This document shows positions 10,525 to 22,496 of a stretch of DNA of 64,000 nucleotides, piece by piece (the first letter of the stretch is position 1; every line of letters starts with the position of its first letter). A program made the position numbers and the translations under genes. Source of the DNA: Zychaea mexicana (taxonomy: Eukaryota > Mucoromycota > Mucoromycetes > Mucorales > Lichtheimiaceae); assembly GCF_025766255.1 (NCBI RefSeq), contig NW_026516702.1:248001-312000 (forward strand), in the 5' to 3' direction. A model generated the notes under the pieces. That model saw only the letters and a program-made list of their open reading frames with translations, was not told where the DNA came from and made no database searches.

Positions 10525-11824
10525 TTACTGAGCTTCCACAGCGGGTGCTTCAGCAACGGGTTCTGCGGGTCTGCCGAAATCCTGGCTGACGGGTTCCTCG
10601 ATGTAGGACTCATCCTATACATAGCATATCAAAACCTTATATTAGTTCCTCGCTCTCTTTTTTCTTTGTCATAGCTAACACCACGCCATACTGGTAAACA
10701 CTGGTGATTGTCTTCTATTCCAAGCTCTTTCCATCGCAATTAATTTACCTTGGGCTCGAGGATGGTGATAACATCAGGCAAGGGGTTCTTGGGGCCCTGG
10801 CGACCAGAAGGATCGCTATCCAACATGATCTTGACCTTGATACCGAGGACACCCTGGCGCAACAAGACGTGGCGGACAGCAGTGACGATGAAGTCGCGGG
10901 TAGGCTGACCAGAGTGAATCATGAAACCATCACCGAACTTCATGGCCTTAGCACGGGCAGCACGGAGCTTACCAGAGACAACGACCTCACAACCCTTGGC
11001 GCCAGACTCCATGACGAAGCGGACGACACCATAGCAGGCACGACGGACGGCAAGACCGTTCAACAACTTGTATTTGACAGACTCGGCCTGGGCAATGGCA
11101 CACAGACCACGGTTCTGGACACGTTCGGCGTACAATTCAACAGCGTTCTCAGAGAAACGGAAACGCTTCTGGACAAGAGTGGTCAATTCGCGGATACGGC
11201 GGCCCTTCTCACCAAGAACGTTTTGGGTGTGGGTAGCACGGATAATGATTCTATTTTATGAGTATGTTGCTAATTCGTTAGCCACACAAACGTCCGTCTA
11301 TCTCTTGCATGTTCTCATAAAAAAAAGGAAGACGACGTACTCAGTACGTGCGGGGGTGTTGCGAACTTCGACACCGGCGTAGCCATCTTCGGCCAACTCG
11401 CGGGTCAAGAATTCGTTCAATTCAGCATAGAAGACACCGTCAGCGACCTATATAGTTATGTTGTTAAAAGTGATAGATGTAAATGAGTGTAAGCATGTCG
11501 TTGATTGTTGCAAGAGTAATACGAGTCGTTATGCTGAGGCTGTTGTTAAATGTGATACGTACGAACTAGAGAAAGATATACCAAACAAAATTGACGGTTA
11601 GGATTTTGACATTTTTTTTTTCAAGTCGCTCATGTCTTTGTGTGTGTGCATGGGGATGTCCATCGTCAGTTTCAACCCCTCTTTAAAAAAATTATCGTAT
11701 CGATGCCATCCATCCATCTACCGATCCATCCATCGTTTTCCATGCACACAGGCACACACACGAGTTTCATCGGGTCTATTTATATAGTACATACTTTTCT
11801 CTTCTTGGAGATTTGGGCAGCCAT
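10525..11824 (-). CDS. RPS3: 40S ribosomal protein S3 (uS3)
   Basis: Four exons that join in phase to 242 residues: 11824-11795 ([10 protein letters not shown]), 11447-11341 ([20 protein letters not shown]...), 11250-10749 (starting [20 protein letters not shown]) and 10614-10525 ([19 protein letters not shown]..., stop TAA). All introns have GT..AG borders. Residues 20-95 form the type II KH domain with its GEKG loop. The rest is the uS3 C-terminal domain ([45 protein letters not shown]). In eukaryotes uS3 sits at the mRNA entry channel of the small subunit. Length is normal for fungal S3. Codon choice is strongly biased towards C-ending codons and AAG, as expected of a highly expressed gene and unlike the neighbouring transposon DNA. 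Assignment is certain from sequence similarity. Confidence 0.97.
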
Positions 11825-14800
11825 GTTGTGGAAAGAGGCCGATCTATATTGCGGACACGTTGGTTTTGTGCGCTCTCAGCCATCGGACTTTTTCTTTGCC
11901 GACAAATGCAGTGGCATCGTTAACCTCTTCCCGTCCCAGTCGTGGTCTTGGAGTAGTTTCAACGTTGTATCAAGTGCTCCACGATGACCTGTTGATTAAG
12001 AAGAATGGCACGGGGTTTCTTTGTCTACATATTTTTTTGTTTTCGTGAGATGCGACCCTTGATTTCGTTTAATGATTTTCTTGATGCAGCATTCAGCCAT
12101 TCATAAGTCCACATGTATACAACAAATAACCTGCTTTATTATACATGTTTCCGTTGCATCTGTGTGGATATATTTATTTATTCAAACCTATATAAAGAAG
12201 AAGACTTCGTTGACTTTTTGGCCATAGGTTGGCTCCTACACACAACTCTTATTGACAGTGCACCTAATGAGGTTGTGGAGTGAGGCTTCGTACCGCAGTA
12301 TAAGCCGCGGAATCAGTACACTAGTGTCGTTCGATTTGACAACAGTGCACGTTGCAGGGTTTCGATATAGTATGCATGTTAAGTCATGTTATATTTTTTC
12401 CATTTACAAAGGGAAGCAGATCATGGTCACTATTACTATGAGGCCGATATCTGGTGCAAAATTTGAAGACGTGCAGTGCAGCACTTCAACACCTATTTCC
12501 ACCGCAGCTGCGCGATTGTATCGGTTCATTTGGGCTAGACAAAGAAGAGGATCTCGTCGACTTTGTGGAAACAAGTTTTCTTGATAGTGCATCTAATGGC
12601 GGTGTAGAAGTGTTGCTTTCCCACCACGGTCTAAGACGCGTTGGAGTGCATCGCAGTTGTCCGTTCACGTTGGCCAATCTAAAACTATGCCAGGCGGCAT
12701 GAGTTGTTTCAACTGATTACCTTTCAGTGCATGTACTTTAAAATATAAACTATAATAACGGGTGGCCGGCGAACAAGATCTGAGCAATGCACTTCTTGAA
12801 TGCTGAAGCATGGTAGTCAATAAAGAATTGCCCAATTCGAGGGACTGTCGTCCGTGGACAGCCTGTAAGTAATATCTATAATATATATCCCGTAAATATG
12901 ACGATGTATCGTAAAGTTATACATAATATCGATACGAATTTAATCCTGAATTTAGAGCTCCGGAACTGCATGCTGCCCGAGTTAAGGGATGTCGCTGTCA
13001 AAAGATGGGATGAAAAAATATGTGATGAATGCTGTGTCCGGTTCAGGCATCTCACAGTGCAGAATGGTCAACCAGGTACAGCTCGCATGCTTATGTTTTA
13101 TGATAGCAAAGTGTCAGTGTGGCAGCTAATACGCGTAGAAACTGTTATATACAGGTAGCACGACTGGGTATCGTTGAAGCAAGGTAGACGCTGCGAGCGT
13201 GGATAAGAGAGGTCTACAGCGATAGCGCAACACTATACCAAGAAGTATATAGCGGTCTTGCTGCAGAAACCACACACTGCGCGAAAGATAGCTTTCTCGT
13301 TATATGCTGGTAATGATAAGGTTTTCTATCATTGATAGATAGTCCGTCAAAACATGCATGTCGTTTCATCAAAAAGTGCTCATAGGAAGTACAAACTGTT
13401 GATCGCTCTTAGTCAACATATTTTTATTGATGATGTGCGTACATACAAATAAGCGGTCAACACTACAAACTTCCAGTAATTCGACAAACACTCGAACGGA
13501 GCTACCAAGAGAACGAAACACGAGCTTTCTTTGTCGCCTTCGCACCTTCGGGTATTGAGTCTGTCCCACTTTGCTTCATCTCAAAACCTACGAAGCTACG
13601 ACTCGGCGACTCGCTAATGCAAATAGATCTCTCTCGATTTGTATCTCTCTTATATTTCTACTTTTTCAACTTTTTAAAATACGTATAACGTCACAAAATC
13701 ATTTATACTGAGCATAGTCCTTATTTCGATTACATTTCTTGGTATATCTTCTGATTTTTATATCAATTGTCAAAACGTAATAAGGCCTTTATCTCGCAGT
13801 AGAAGCATGGATTACTGTCTTATATGTATAATCGTCAAGTTAATTATACAGCTCTCCTAGTTAGCCCTGTTTGTTAGTCATCGTACTGTACTTGGCTAGC
13901 CGAGTTACATGAAGGGCTTACCGAGAACTATGAGCATTATCTGGTGTGGCTGACGTTAATGATCTGATAAGCCGTATAAAAATCAACATATAATAGCTCA
14001 TACAACAAGAATCCGGATGTAATTTGTTGAAGAAAAACGCGATGCTGGCATGGGCACCTTTTGGTATGATTAGCTCATTATGTCTGCCTATGTAATTAAC
14101 TTCATTCTATATATGATATTGTATAAGACTTATAAACGCAATGGGGAAAAAAATTTACAGTACTCGCATGTCTAATTGAAATGAAAACCTTTGATTGTTT
14201 TTCTCATTGCATATATTGTTACTGTTATCAGTACATATTTTTTCAAAAAGTTACTAAACATATTAAGTATATTCTGTAGCAATGAGAATGTAGTGAAGTT
14301 TCCTTTCTATGAGCTCAAGATATAATACCCTGCCCTTGTCGTGTTCCCATTATGCAACACGCAAATCAATATGCATGGAAACCAACTGTAACCTGATAAC
14401 AAAGAAGCCTAATGTATTGTTAACTCCGACGACCACAAGACGAGCATGACAGTAATTGTACAGACAGCAGTTTCATTGGTTTAGAATAAAGAGAGAGCAA
14501 AGAAGCGCCAGACTGTTGGTGTGGGTGTTGTACCGAAATACCACCACTGGCACTGAATGGAAAGGTGTAATTTCGTATCGTTTGACTAATTTGTATGTTA
14601 TGCATCTGGTCGTTTGGTCAATAGCTCGCAGCATGAGCTAGTGGTGCCATTGTTTGTGCGCGTGCGTGTGAAGAACACAACAATTCCCATACCAAAAGAC
14701 CAAGCATGTCTCGTGGAACAGTTCAAAAGAAGATAAGCGGCTCCACGAAGAATGATGACATCTTTCGTTCATTTGGTTCGATATGTTTCAGAAAACAAGT

Positions 14801-15349
14801 GTCGCGGGCTGCTTCTTTTGATACTACCCCGTACCAATGAAGCATCTTGCATAAAACTTGAGTCCTGCGAGCAAGCATAAACGTTCTTCATTGTATCGTC
14901 GACAGTAACCGATACTAATCTGTAGGGAGAGTAAGAGAGATAGTACACAGATAAGCTTCTTTCCTAGCCAGAAATACTGAAAGGGAGAACAAGGAACGTG
15001 GCTATGGACAGAGCGAAATCAATCAATCATCACCTGTTCTTTCTCTTATTTAATCAGCGGAGTTAGACACCCGTGCGGCGATGTTAGTGTGTATAAGTAC
15101 AAGGGCGCTTATAGCAAGACAGAGCTGCATATCTCGTCCTTTCTTTCTCTTCACCCTCTTCTAGTTTGTATGAACCCGCACCTTTTCTATTCTCTCTGAA
15201 CTATACAGCTTCCTTGTTTTTTCTACCCATCATCTAAGAACAAACCGTGTATAAAAACCCTTCTTTTTCAAAAAAAATATATTATCTTTCTACCCCCAAA
15301 AACATACTTCTTTCGATAAATAAATATAAAAAAGAACGCCCCACTCACA
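11825..15349. other. Gene-poor intergenic region upstream of RPS3
   Basis: The first few hundred bases presumably hold the RPS3 promoter. No gene is convincing. Two stretches (about 12199-12290 and 12544-12630) are weakly similar to each other, both containing GAAGA(A/G)GA...GTCGACTTT-like and AGTGCA(C/T)CTAATG-like sequence. A plus-strand frame at 12898-13158 looks slightly coding but has no recognisable motif. About 15140-15330 is pyrimidine-rich and is probably the leader of the next gene. Confidence 0.45.
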
Positions 15350-15993
15350 ATGACTCTGACTTCTTCGAATTCAACATCGACCTCTGCCACCGCACCATCA
15401 CCAAAACGCTCGAAATCGTTGCAATTGCAACAGTCATTGCCACCTAAGAAACCGAGCAAGAAAAAGTCGGCTGAGCATAACCATCAGCAAAAGGCTGTGT
15501 CGAAACGGCAGAGCCGTAGCGACAGCGAGCTGACGAAAAGGTATATTATCTCCAGCGGACCTCCACCATGTCATCCTCTTCTGGTCGTGCCGCTTCGTAA
15601 CCCAGATACTTCTCTCTTTTAAATTGATTCATGTCTAGTGCGCCAACGATCCGTACACCACAACGTCGACGACGTTCCAACAGTGCTGCAGTTGTGCGTA
15701 CCAACTATGCGGGCCCAGTTTTCAATAATGCGCCCGAACCAAGTTCGTTGCCTTTGCCGACCTTTTTTTCTCCTCAACCTCAACGTCTCCAGCCTCCTAC
15801 CCATCATCATCACCAGTATCAGCGCCAACCTCAACAAAGGCCACGCACTACCTCGTTCCATACTATTGATGAACATAAGCCATACTTTCCTGCTAAAATG
15901 GCCACAGCCCATCCTCCGTCGGCGTCAGATCCATCATTGATCGAGCTGCAGCAACGCCTATGCTCGGTGTTGAAACTTGGTGCTTCACCTTAA
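15350..15993 (+). CDS. Hypothetical basic Ser/Pro-rich protein, two exons
   Basis: Exon 1 is 15350-15540 (ATG in context ACACAATGAC), donor GTATAT; exon 2 starts at 15639 after a TCTAG acceptor and ends with TAA at 15991-15993. Joined in phase, this gives 181 residues. The N-terminus is Ser/Thr-rich, followed by basic patches (PPKKPSKKKS; TPQRRRRSNS). The middle is Pro/Gln/His-rich and the end (DPSLIELQQRLCSVLKLGAS) is a short amphipathic helix that is the most gene-like, possibly conserved, part. Most of the product looks disordered. The pyrimidine-rich leader upstream and long CT-rich tracts downstream fit an expressed fungal gene. No family recognised. Confidence 0.65.
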
Positions 15994-18900
15994 AAAGCAA
16001 AGCCAAAACACACGAACGGCAAAACGACGAACACTCAAAACACCCTTCTTCTTCTTCTTCTTTACCCGCCTACTATGCGAAACTGTGCACAGCAGCAAAC
16101 GACATAATAGCACGCAATACCCACCGCACACTACTACCAACAACATCCTTTACTTCTTCTTTTTTCTTTTTGATTCATTCTCGTTAATCCACAGTTTGTA
16201 CATATACTTTTCTGTCTCACACTCTCTCTCTCTCTCTCCTTTTTTGGATAACCTTTATCCAAAGACTTGTTCTTGGTTCACACACGAACCAACTGCAATC
16301 CACACACCCCTTAGCTTTTAACCCTTTCCCTCTGCAGTCCTCCTTACAGCCCATATTCCGCACTTGACTCTCTCACTTGCACACATATCACACATCACAC
16401 ACACACATGTGTACGGGCTGGAGTCACTGACCATCTATTCAACTCTCTCTCTCTCTCTCCCTCTCTTCCTCCTCTTTTTCTATCTTCCTCCTTCTAGCGC
16501 TACCACGTCTCTCAATTACACACACTCACCTTGCATTATATGCAACTACAATCAATCCACACCAGCATTTACATAACACCCATTCCATTCGTTTATAGTC
16601 TGCTCCCTTCTCTTTTGTGCCAAAGATCTACAAATAATAACATCCGCGCGCAAAAGGCCCATTTCCACTCGTTTAAACACATGTTCTATTGTTACGCTTG
16701 TTTGGGGCTTGGCACGCCAAAATACGGTGGCGCTAGTGGAAGATCTTTCTTTGTAGCGCTGCTGTCGTTCCCGGACGACATACTGCAGTATATCATGCAA
16801 GTCACAGCATATCGAGGGTAATGATACATACTACTAATGTATGCTTTTATGCAGCCCCCGTGCTGATTTAAAATTCACCATGAAATAATGGAATCCGCGT
16901 AAGGTACACTGCATTCAAATAAGGGGCAACATTGTTCACTTTTCCTGTCTGCCTTTCGTCCAAACCAAGAGATGGGGGGAAGAACAAAGAGACGTAGTCT
17001 AATGAATAATATGACGTAGCATATCCTTATAATACCATTGTAATCATCGTGGCCAGCAATAGTAGTACTCTTTCGCTGACTCGTTACATATCGAAGCAAA
17101 TCACTTAATTACAGCATGCTGCTGTATCAACATTTACCGCTTTTCCTATCGTGCTGCCATAACAACAACTGCATATATTATAACCATGGCGAAAAGAAAT
17201 GTCTACCGGTTTTGTAAAGCCTTTGATGGATATCATATTGTGAGGTCACTTTAGTAATCAGCAGCACTGGCTCTCGAGACGTCGACTAACTTACTGGGCT
17301 TTCAGATTGATTATATACAGAGGTATTGAGAAGCAAGCTGCTTAGCTGCTTGTCTTGAACTTCTTGCAGTCAATCCACCACCCATAGTCTACTATCAGTA
17401 GTATAGTATACAATGCTCCAATGTTACTCGAGCATCTCAATAGATTGCTTTGTCACTTTTTTAATATAAAAATAACTTGCGTCAACACCTATACTAATGG
17501 ACTATTTTTCGAAGTTTCAGTTGTTTGTTTCGTCCAGTCCAGATTACCTGTTTCCAATCGTCAAAGACCAGTTTTTGTGGTGTTGCGGGTGTTCTCAGTG
17601 TCGCACAAATTATATGCAGGTTTAAGAGAGATTGTTTTCTTGACGATATGTCTGTCGGTGATACCATGTAAGGTTCGACGCATTGACGACGTGTAAGCTT
17701 GTACAGGGGCCCTAGTCGCATTACCAACAGCAAAGCAGTGAGACCACTTGCTGCATATCGACCCCATATCGAACTAACAATCACAAGATTGTCCTATTTC
17801 AACTGCCCATATATAACTGCATGTGATCCAGCGTTTTTCAACACGCTCGTTTCAGAGAAAAAAACATTAAACAGCACCAGGTTAGCGATCCGTAAACCGC
17901 TGTATAGACGTAGATTGCGTGAGCATTGGTAAGAACGCAGAGCCAGGCACGGCTAAGTTGATTTATAAAGTTTACGCGGTCAATTCTTTCAATATGTGAG
18001 CTCTTTTTTCTGCACACGTCGAGCTTTTCTTCAATAATTCCAACTTTTGAATACTTGTCATTATGTGAATTTAGCCAATCTTTTGAAAAATCTAACAAGC
18101 TTCATGTGATTGCTTTCTTTGAGATCCTTTAAGCAGTGAATACTTCTGCTTCCGGTGCTTCTTCTACTGCACTAAAATGCTCTGCCGTTGGTGTCGATAC
18201 AAACAATAAAGAGCAAACGACTTCGAGAGACACGATTGTGTGAAAATAAATCAGATGATAGGCTGGTGGTCCTATTTCATTCGCTTTGTACAACTTAACA
18301 GGTGCGTCCGCTTTCAAGGTAATATTTGTTTGCTCGGTGCTGCTTAGTGATCATTCGGCTGTTTTTTTTTGGTCATTTCCTGCAGGACAACAGGCTCCAC
18401 CGCGTTAACACAAGCGCGAAGCAATTTTCTGCGCACTCTCCAAGGCCTAGACAAAGATTAAACATGCTATACCGATTTTCCCCTACTTTGTCTAAACTAC
18501 TTTTCTTCTCTGGCTCTTATATGACTGTGCATTCCTGGGACCAACACACAAGAGTGTAGTAGGGATATCAAGAACAGCACAAACACAAGTTTCCTGTCGT
18601 TTTGCTCAACTCCGTCAATAGATCGATTTGGCTCAGCCATGACTGATCTCTTTTGGGTTGCGATGATGATGATCTATTTTGCAGTTGGATGGTAGCTCTA
18701 CTTTGAATTGTTCCATCTGACTGGAGTATTGGCGCCCCTTGTTCGTTCAACAGGACTTTGGCGAAAAGGAGACTACAGTTGCACAAGTGTACTTTGGTGT
18801 ACTGCAGGCGTAACTTTGATGTCTGCAGTCTACAATGGAACGAGCAAGATGCTCTTTCATTTCATAAGTATATACAGGACTAAATATGTAGATGAGAACA

Positions 18901-21900
18901 ACTATACCACTCATGGTCGACATGCTTAAAGTTTTGAAAGTATGGATGATGACTATCAAGATGCTTTTCAGTTAAAATCATCATCAAGGGGACCTTGTTT
19001 CTGACCAGTAGTATGTGCTAGCTTCGTAGCTGGTAGGAGTATGTGGTGAACGTGAATGATCACATCTCAAAAATTAAAGGTGATCTGTGTGATACGGTCT
19101 ATTATGATATAGCCAGTATGTAATTGCAATAGGATTATACTATCGTGGAAATGAAATGATCGATAGTTCATGGCAGCATACAATTTAATTCAACATTATA
19201 TACCAATTTTTTATAGACAATCAGAATTAGTTATTTGCAACGAGCTGCTGCAAAACGGACCACTAGCAACAGATCGGTAGTGCCAACGATGGTTTGACAG
19301 AAGGGAAATAGAGAGGTCGCGTTTATTGCAGCCCAAATTTCAACCTGTAGGCAAGGTTGGCTACGTTTGTGATACTTCACTAACACTAGTCCAAATGTGC
19401 AGTGTGTTTTTATGAGTCTACTTGCCAGAGGACTTTTTACAGTGAGCCACATGGTCCGCATGTGTTGGGAGCATAATAGCCCGCTAAAGCATTGCAGGTT
19501 CTCAACCGCACCAAGAAGGGGGAAAGGTTACTCGGCCGCGGTACTCGTCTAGGCGGGCAGCAGAATTCCTAGACACTCGCTTCCGTCCCTGCGACCAACA
19601 CGAATACCATTATTAAACCTTCGTCTCCTTGCGCTCTATTTGAAATTGATTGTGAGAATTAAGATGTTGCGGGCACTGTCGTTGTGGCTGTCACTGAACT
19701 TTTCTGAAAAGATTTGATCAATAGTGTATCAATGGGTAAGGTGGTAGGCTCAGCACAATGCCTAGTGTTTCTTATTCCCCGTTATCCATCCACGTAACGT
19801 ATTCTTCGTAGATAACCCAAATCGTAACCTGTATATTTGCCCCCACTGTGTAGTAGCTGATACATTTCAATGGATCCTCCTTGTAGTCATACATTAGTGG
19901 AGAGTTTCATCTGCAAAACTGTTTCCTCTGTCAAAGATTCTTTTCCCTCCCAATAACCGCAAGAACAATAATGTATACGTACTGCTGCGTCGTTCCATAC
20001 TACGGCTACATGTGTTTCATTGAGTTGTTGCAAAAATAGCAAACATCTTATGTGTAAACGACTGCACTAAGAATAACTCACTACACTTTCTATTCATACA
20101 AGTCTATATGATATATGTGGCTGCCGTGCTGATAGAAATATTTTCATCATTAATAATGAGGCATTCGCATACACTGCAGCCACAGAAGAAGGTCTATATG
20201 TAAAGCGCAATAACAATAACATGTTCATTGTGTATACAATGCTAAATAAAGTACACGGTAGCTACTGTCACTGTCGCTGTTGCTGTTGCAGTAAGGAAAA
20301 CGACATTAAGCAGTCTTTCCCTTATTAACTGTATAAAAAAAGGAGGTATAAGAGACGTAGCTAAATGAAATGCAATGTATACTACAGTAGCATCGACCAG
20401 GACCACTAATAGAATTATTCAATACGGCAGGAATTTGCATTTCGTCCTACGAGCTCTTTTGGATAGAACTGTCATGACAGCCGCAGATCATAGTGCCTGG
20501 CAAAAAAAATATCACTACTGGGTTTCTCTAACTAGCTCGAAGCATAGATATGAGGATTTAACCTCATTCCCGCCGACTCAGAATAAATCAAATAAATAGT
20601 CCACAGGTACATCTTCTCTCCTGGCCGTCGGTAAATCCTCTTGGCTGTCATTTATAAAGAATATTGCAGATCCGAGCATCGCCACACAAACCGTGCTTAT
20701 TTCACAAGGCTGTTCTGGTGGAGAGCAGCGGCGATCGATGCATATACTTGTCATACACTTGATCAGATGGTATACAGTCGTGCTTGATCAACTATTCAGC
20801 ATTTTCAAATGGTTTATATGAACATAAGCACCCGTTATATATAGCAGTTGATCGTCGAAAGGGCGGAGCACAAAGCGATGCCTTCTCTCCTCTCTGAGAT
20901 GCTATAGTTTTCTGTCATACGCTGCACTGCATGGCAACTTGCTTGTGCTCTCTATCTCTCTCGCCTTCTCTCTTTTCTTAGCCCAGATCGCATATCAGGT
21001 CTTTATGACAAGCATGAATTTTGTGATCACTTCTCCTAACCCTTTGCTCTTTCCAGATTTCTTGGGCAATATCCATCAATAAACACCAAAAAGTATGATA
21101 TTTTTCCCGTCTTTTCGCCAAGGTTGATCGGAAGGGAATTTTCTGTAACCTTTTCCTTAAGCGGTAATGACGTTTCGATCCAGACCCGGGCTCGCAAAGA
21201 TTCAATTTAATAAAGACATCAGCAGCTCCGGCTGTTTTAATAATAGCGACAACTCGCATTGTATTTGGCGCTTATTATACTTTTTGGTTAACTGCGTAGG
21301 TGTATGATATATTGTAGAAAACAAAAAATGCATAGCGCAAGCAGCTAGCAGCTACCTGTAGGGCAATCAAAAGCAAGGATAAACTCCAAGGGATGGGGCA
21401 GGAACGTCATATACTAACATTAAGAAATTAGAGTTTCGTACAGTGGCTAATAGAGCGTAGAACTGAGTAAGAAAGAGAGCGGTCGGGTTTCGTTAGCAAA
21501 AAGATACATGAAAAAGAGAGCTCCATATGATACGCTCTCATCATTCATTTCACTGGAAGCAAGAGCACTACTACATGCCGGAACAAAGAGGACGGCTGTT
21601 TATTCAACACTCAACGGTTATAACCATATTAACCAAACAATCAATTAATGTGTCTATTGGATGCATATCGTGTTTTGTTGTGTGCTTATGCACCGCACAG
21701 CACAGATAAGATTGCACACACAAACCAGCAGCAAGAATGGTGATGTCCGATCCATTTGATTTTCATGTAATAGCCTTGCTCCCTAAACACTGAATGAGGC
21801 CACATACCACAGACACGCACACATTCAGCACACACTTGCCATGGCTCTATCGCATCGAGCGGAAGTCGCTGTTGTATGTCGTGATATGTGACATATCCAG

Positions 21901-22172
21901 CCGTGATGCTTTTCCGCGTGACGCTGTAAAAGAGAGAGAGAGCGTCGGATGGCGCGTTACACATGGAGCTTTGGGGTACCGATATAAAGAATGGTTGGAC
22001 AAGACGCTAGGAGAGTTCATTCTTCCAGTGCAACTCTACGCATCGCATGACCTGAGCTTTTTTTTTCTTTCTTTTTCCATTTATTTTCTTTATTTCCCCT
22101 TTACAACTTCTTTTTCGTATCTCCCGTTATAAGCCTCTTCCTGTATTTATCTTATTCCCTACTTCCTTTTGA
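15994..22172. other. 6-kb gene-poor region
   Basis: 16000-16560 is CT-rich with (TC)n runs near 16215-16240 and 16440-16460, probably 3' flank of the preceding gene. From 16.6 to 22.0 kb only short frames occur (for example a 93-residue minus-strand frame at 20978-21259) with no motif, splice pattern or composition that supports a gene. The last 120 bases before 22173 are pyrimidine-rich, likely the leader of the CLIP-170 gene. No tRNA or rRNA gene is seen. Confidence 0.45.
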
Positions 22173-22463
22173 ATGTCAAGAATACCCGGTGCCAATAGCG
22201 GCATACCGCCGCCTAAGAGGCTTTCACGACAGCCATCACTTGACCTGAGACGGAGAAAGCATCAGCCGGACCAGGCACCACCGCCTGTTCCTACCTTGAA
22301 GTCCTCAAAGTCGTCCCGTCTTTCACGTACCTCCATCTCTTCGTATGAGGAGGTCGAATCACCTACCTCGATCTCACGCTACTCTTTATCGTCTGTTGGG
22401 TCTACTCAAACCGCAATGACAACACCTCGGTCTTCATTTACATCGCCTAAACCGACTCGCCAA

Positions 22464-22496
<33 letters not shown>

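Noticed and set aside
10704..11382. Plus-strand frames across RPS3
   Set aside because: They are antisense to the ribosomal protein exons, whose identity is certain.
12898..13158. 86-residue plus-strand frame (CDECCVRF-containing)
   Set aside because: Slightly coding-like, but isolated in gene-poor DNA with no splice partners or recognisable domain.
18129..18317. 62-residue minus-strand frame
   Set aside because: Short, no ATG context or motif; not enough to call an exon.
20978..21259. 93-residue minus-strand frame with ATG
   Set aside because: No motif, no promoter-like leader, and no neighbouring exons; length is within chance expectation.
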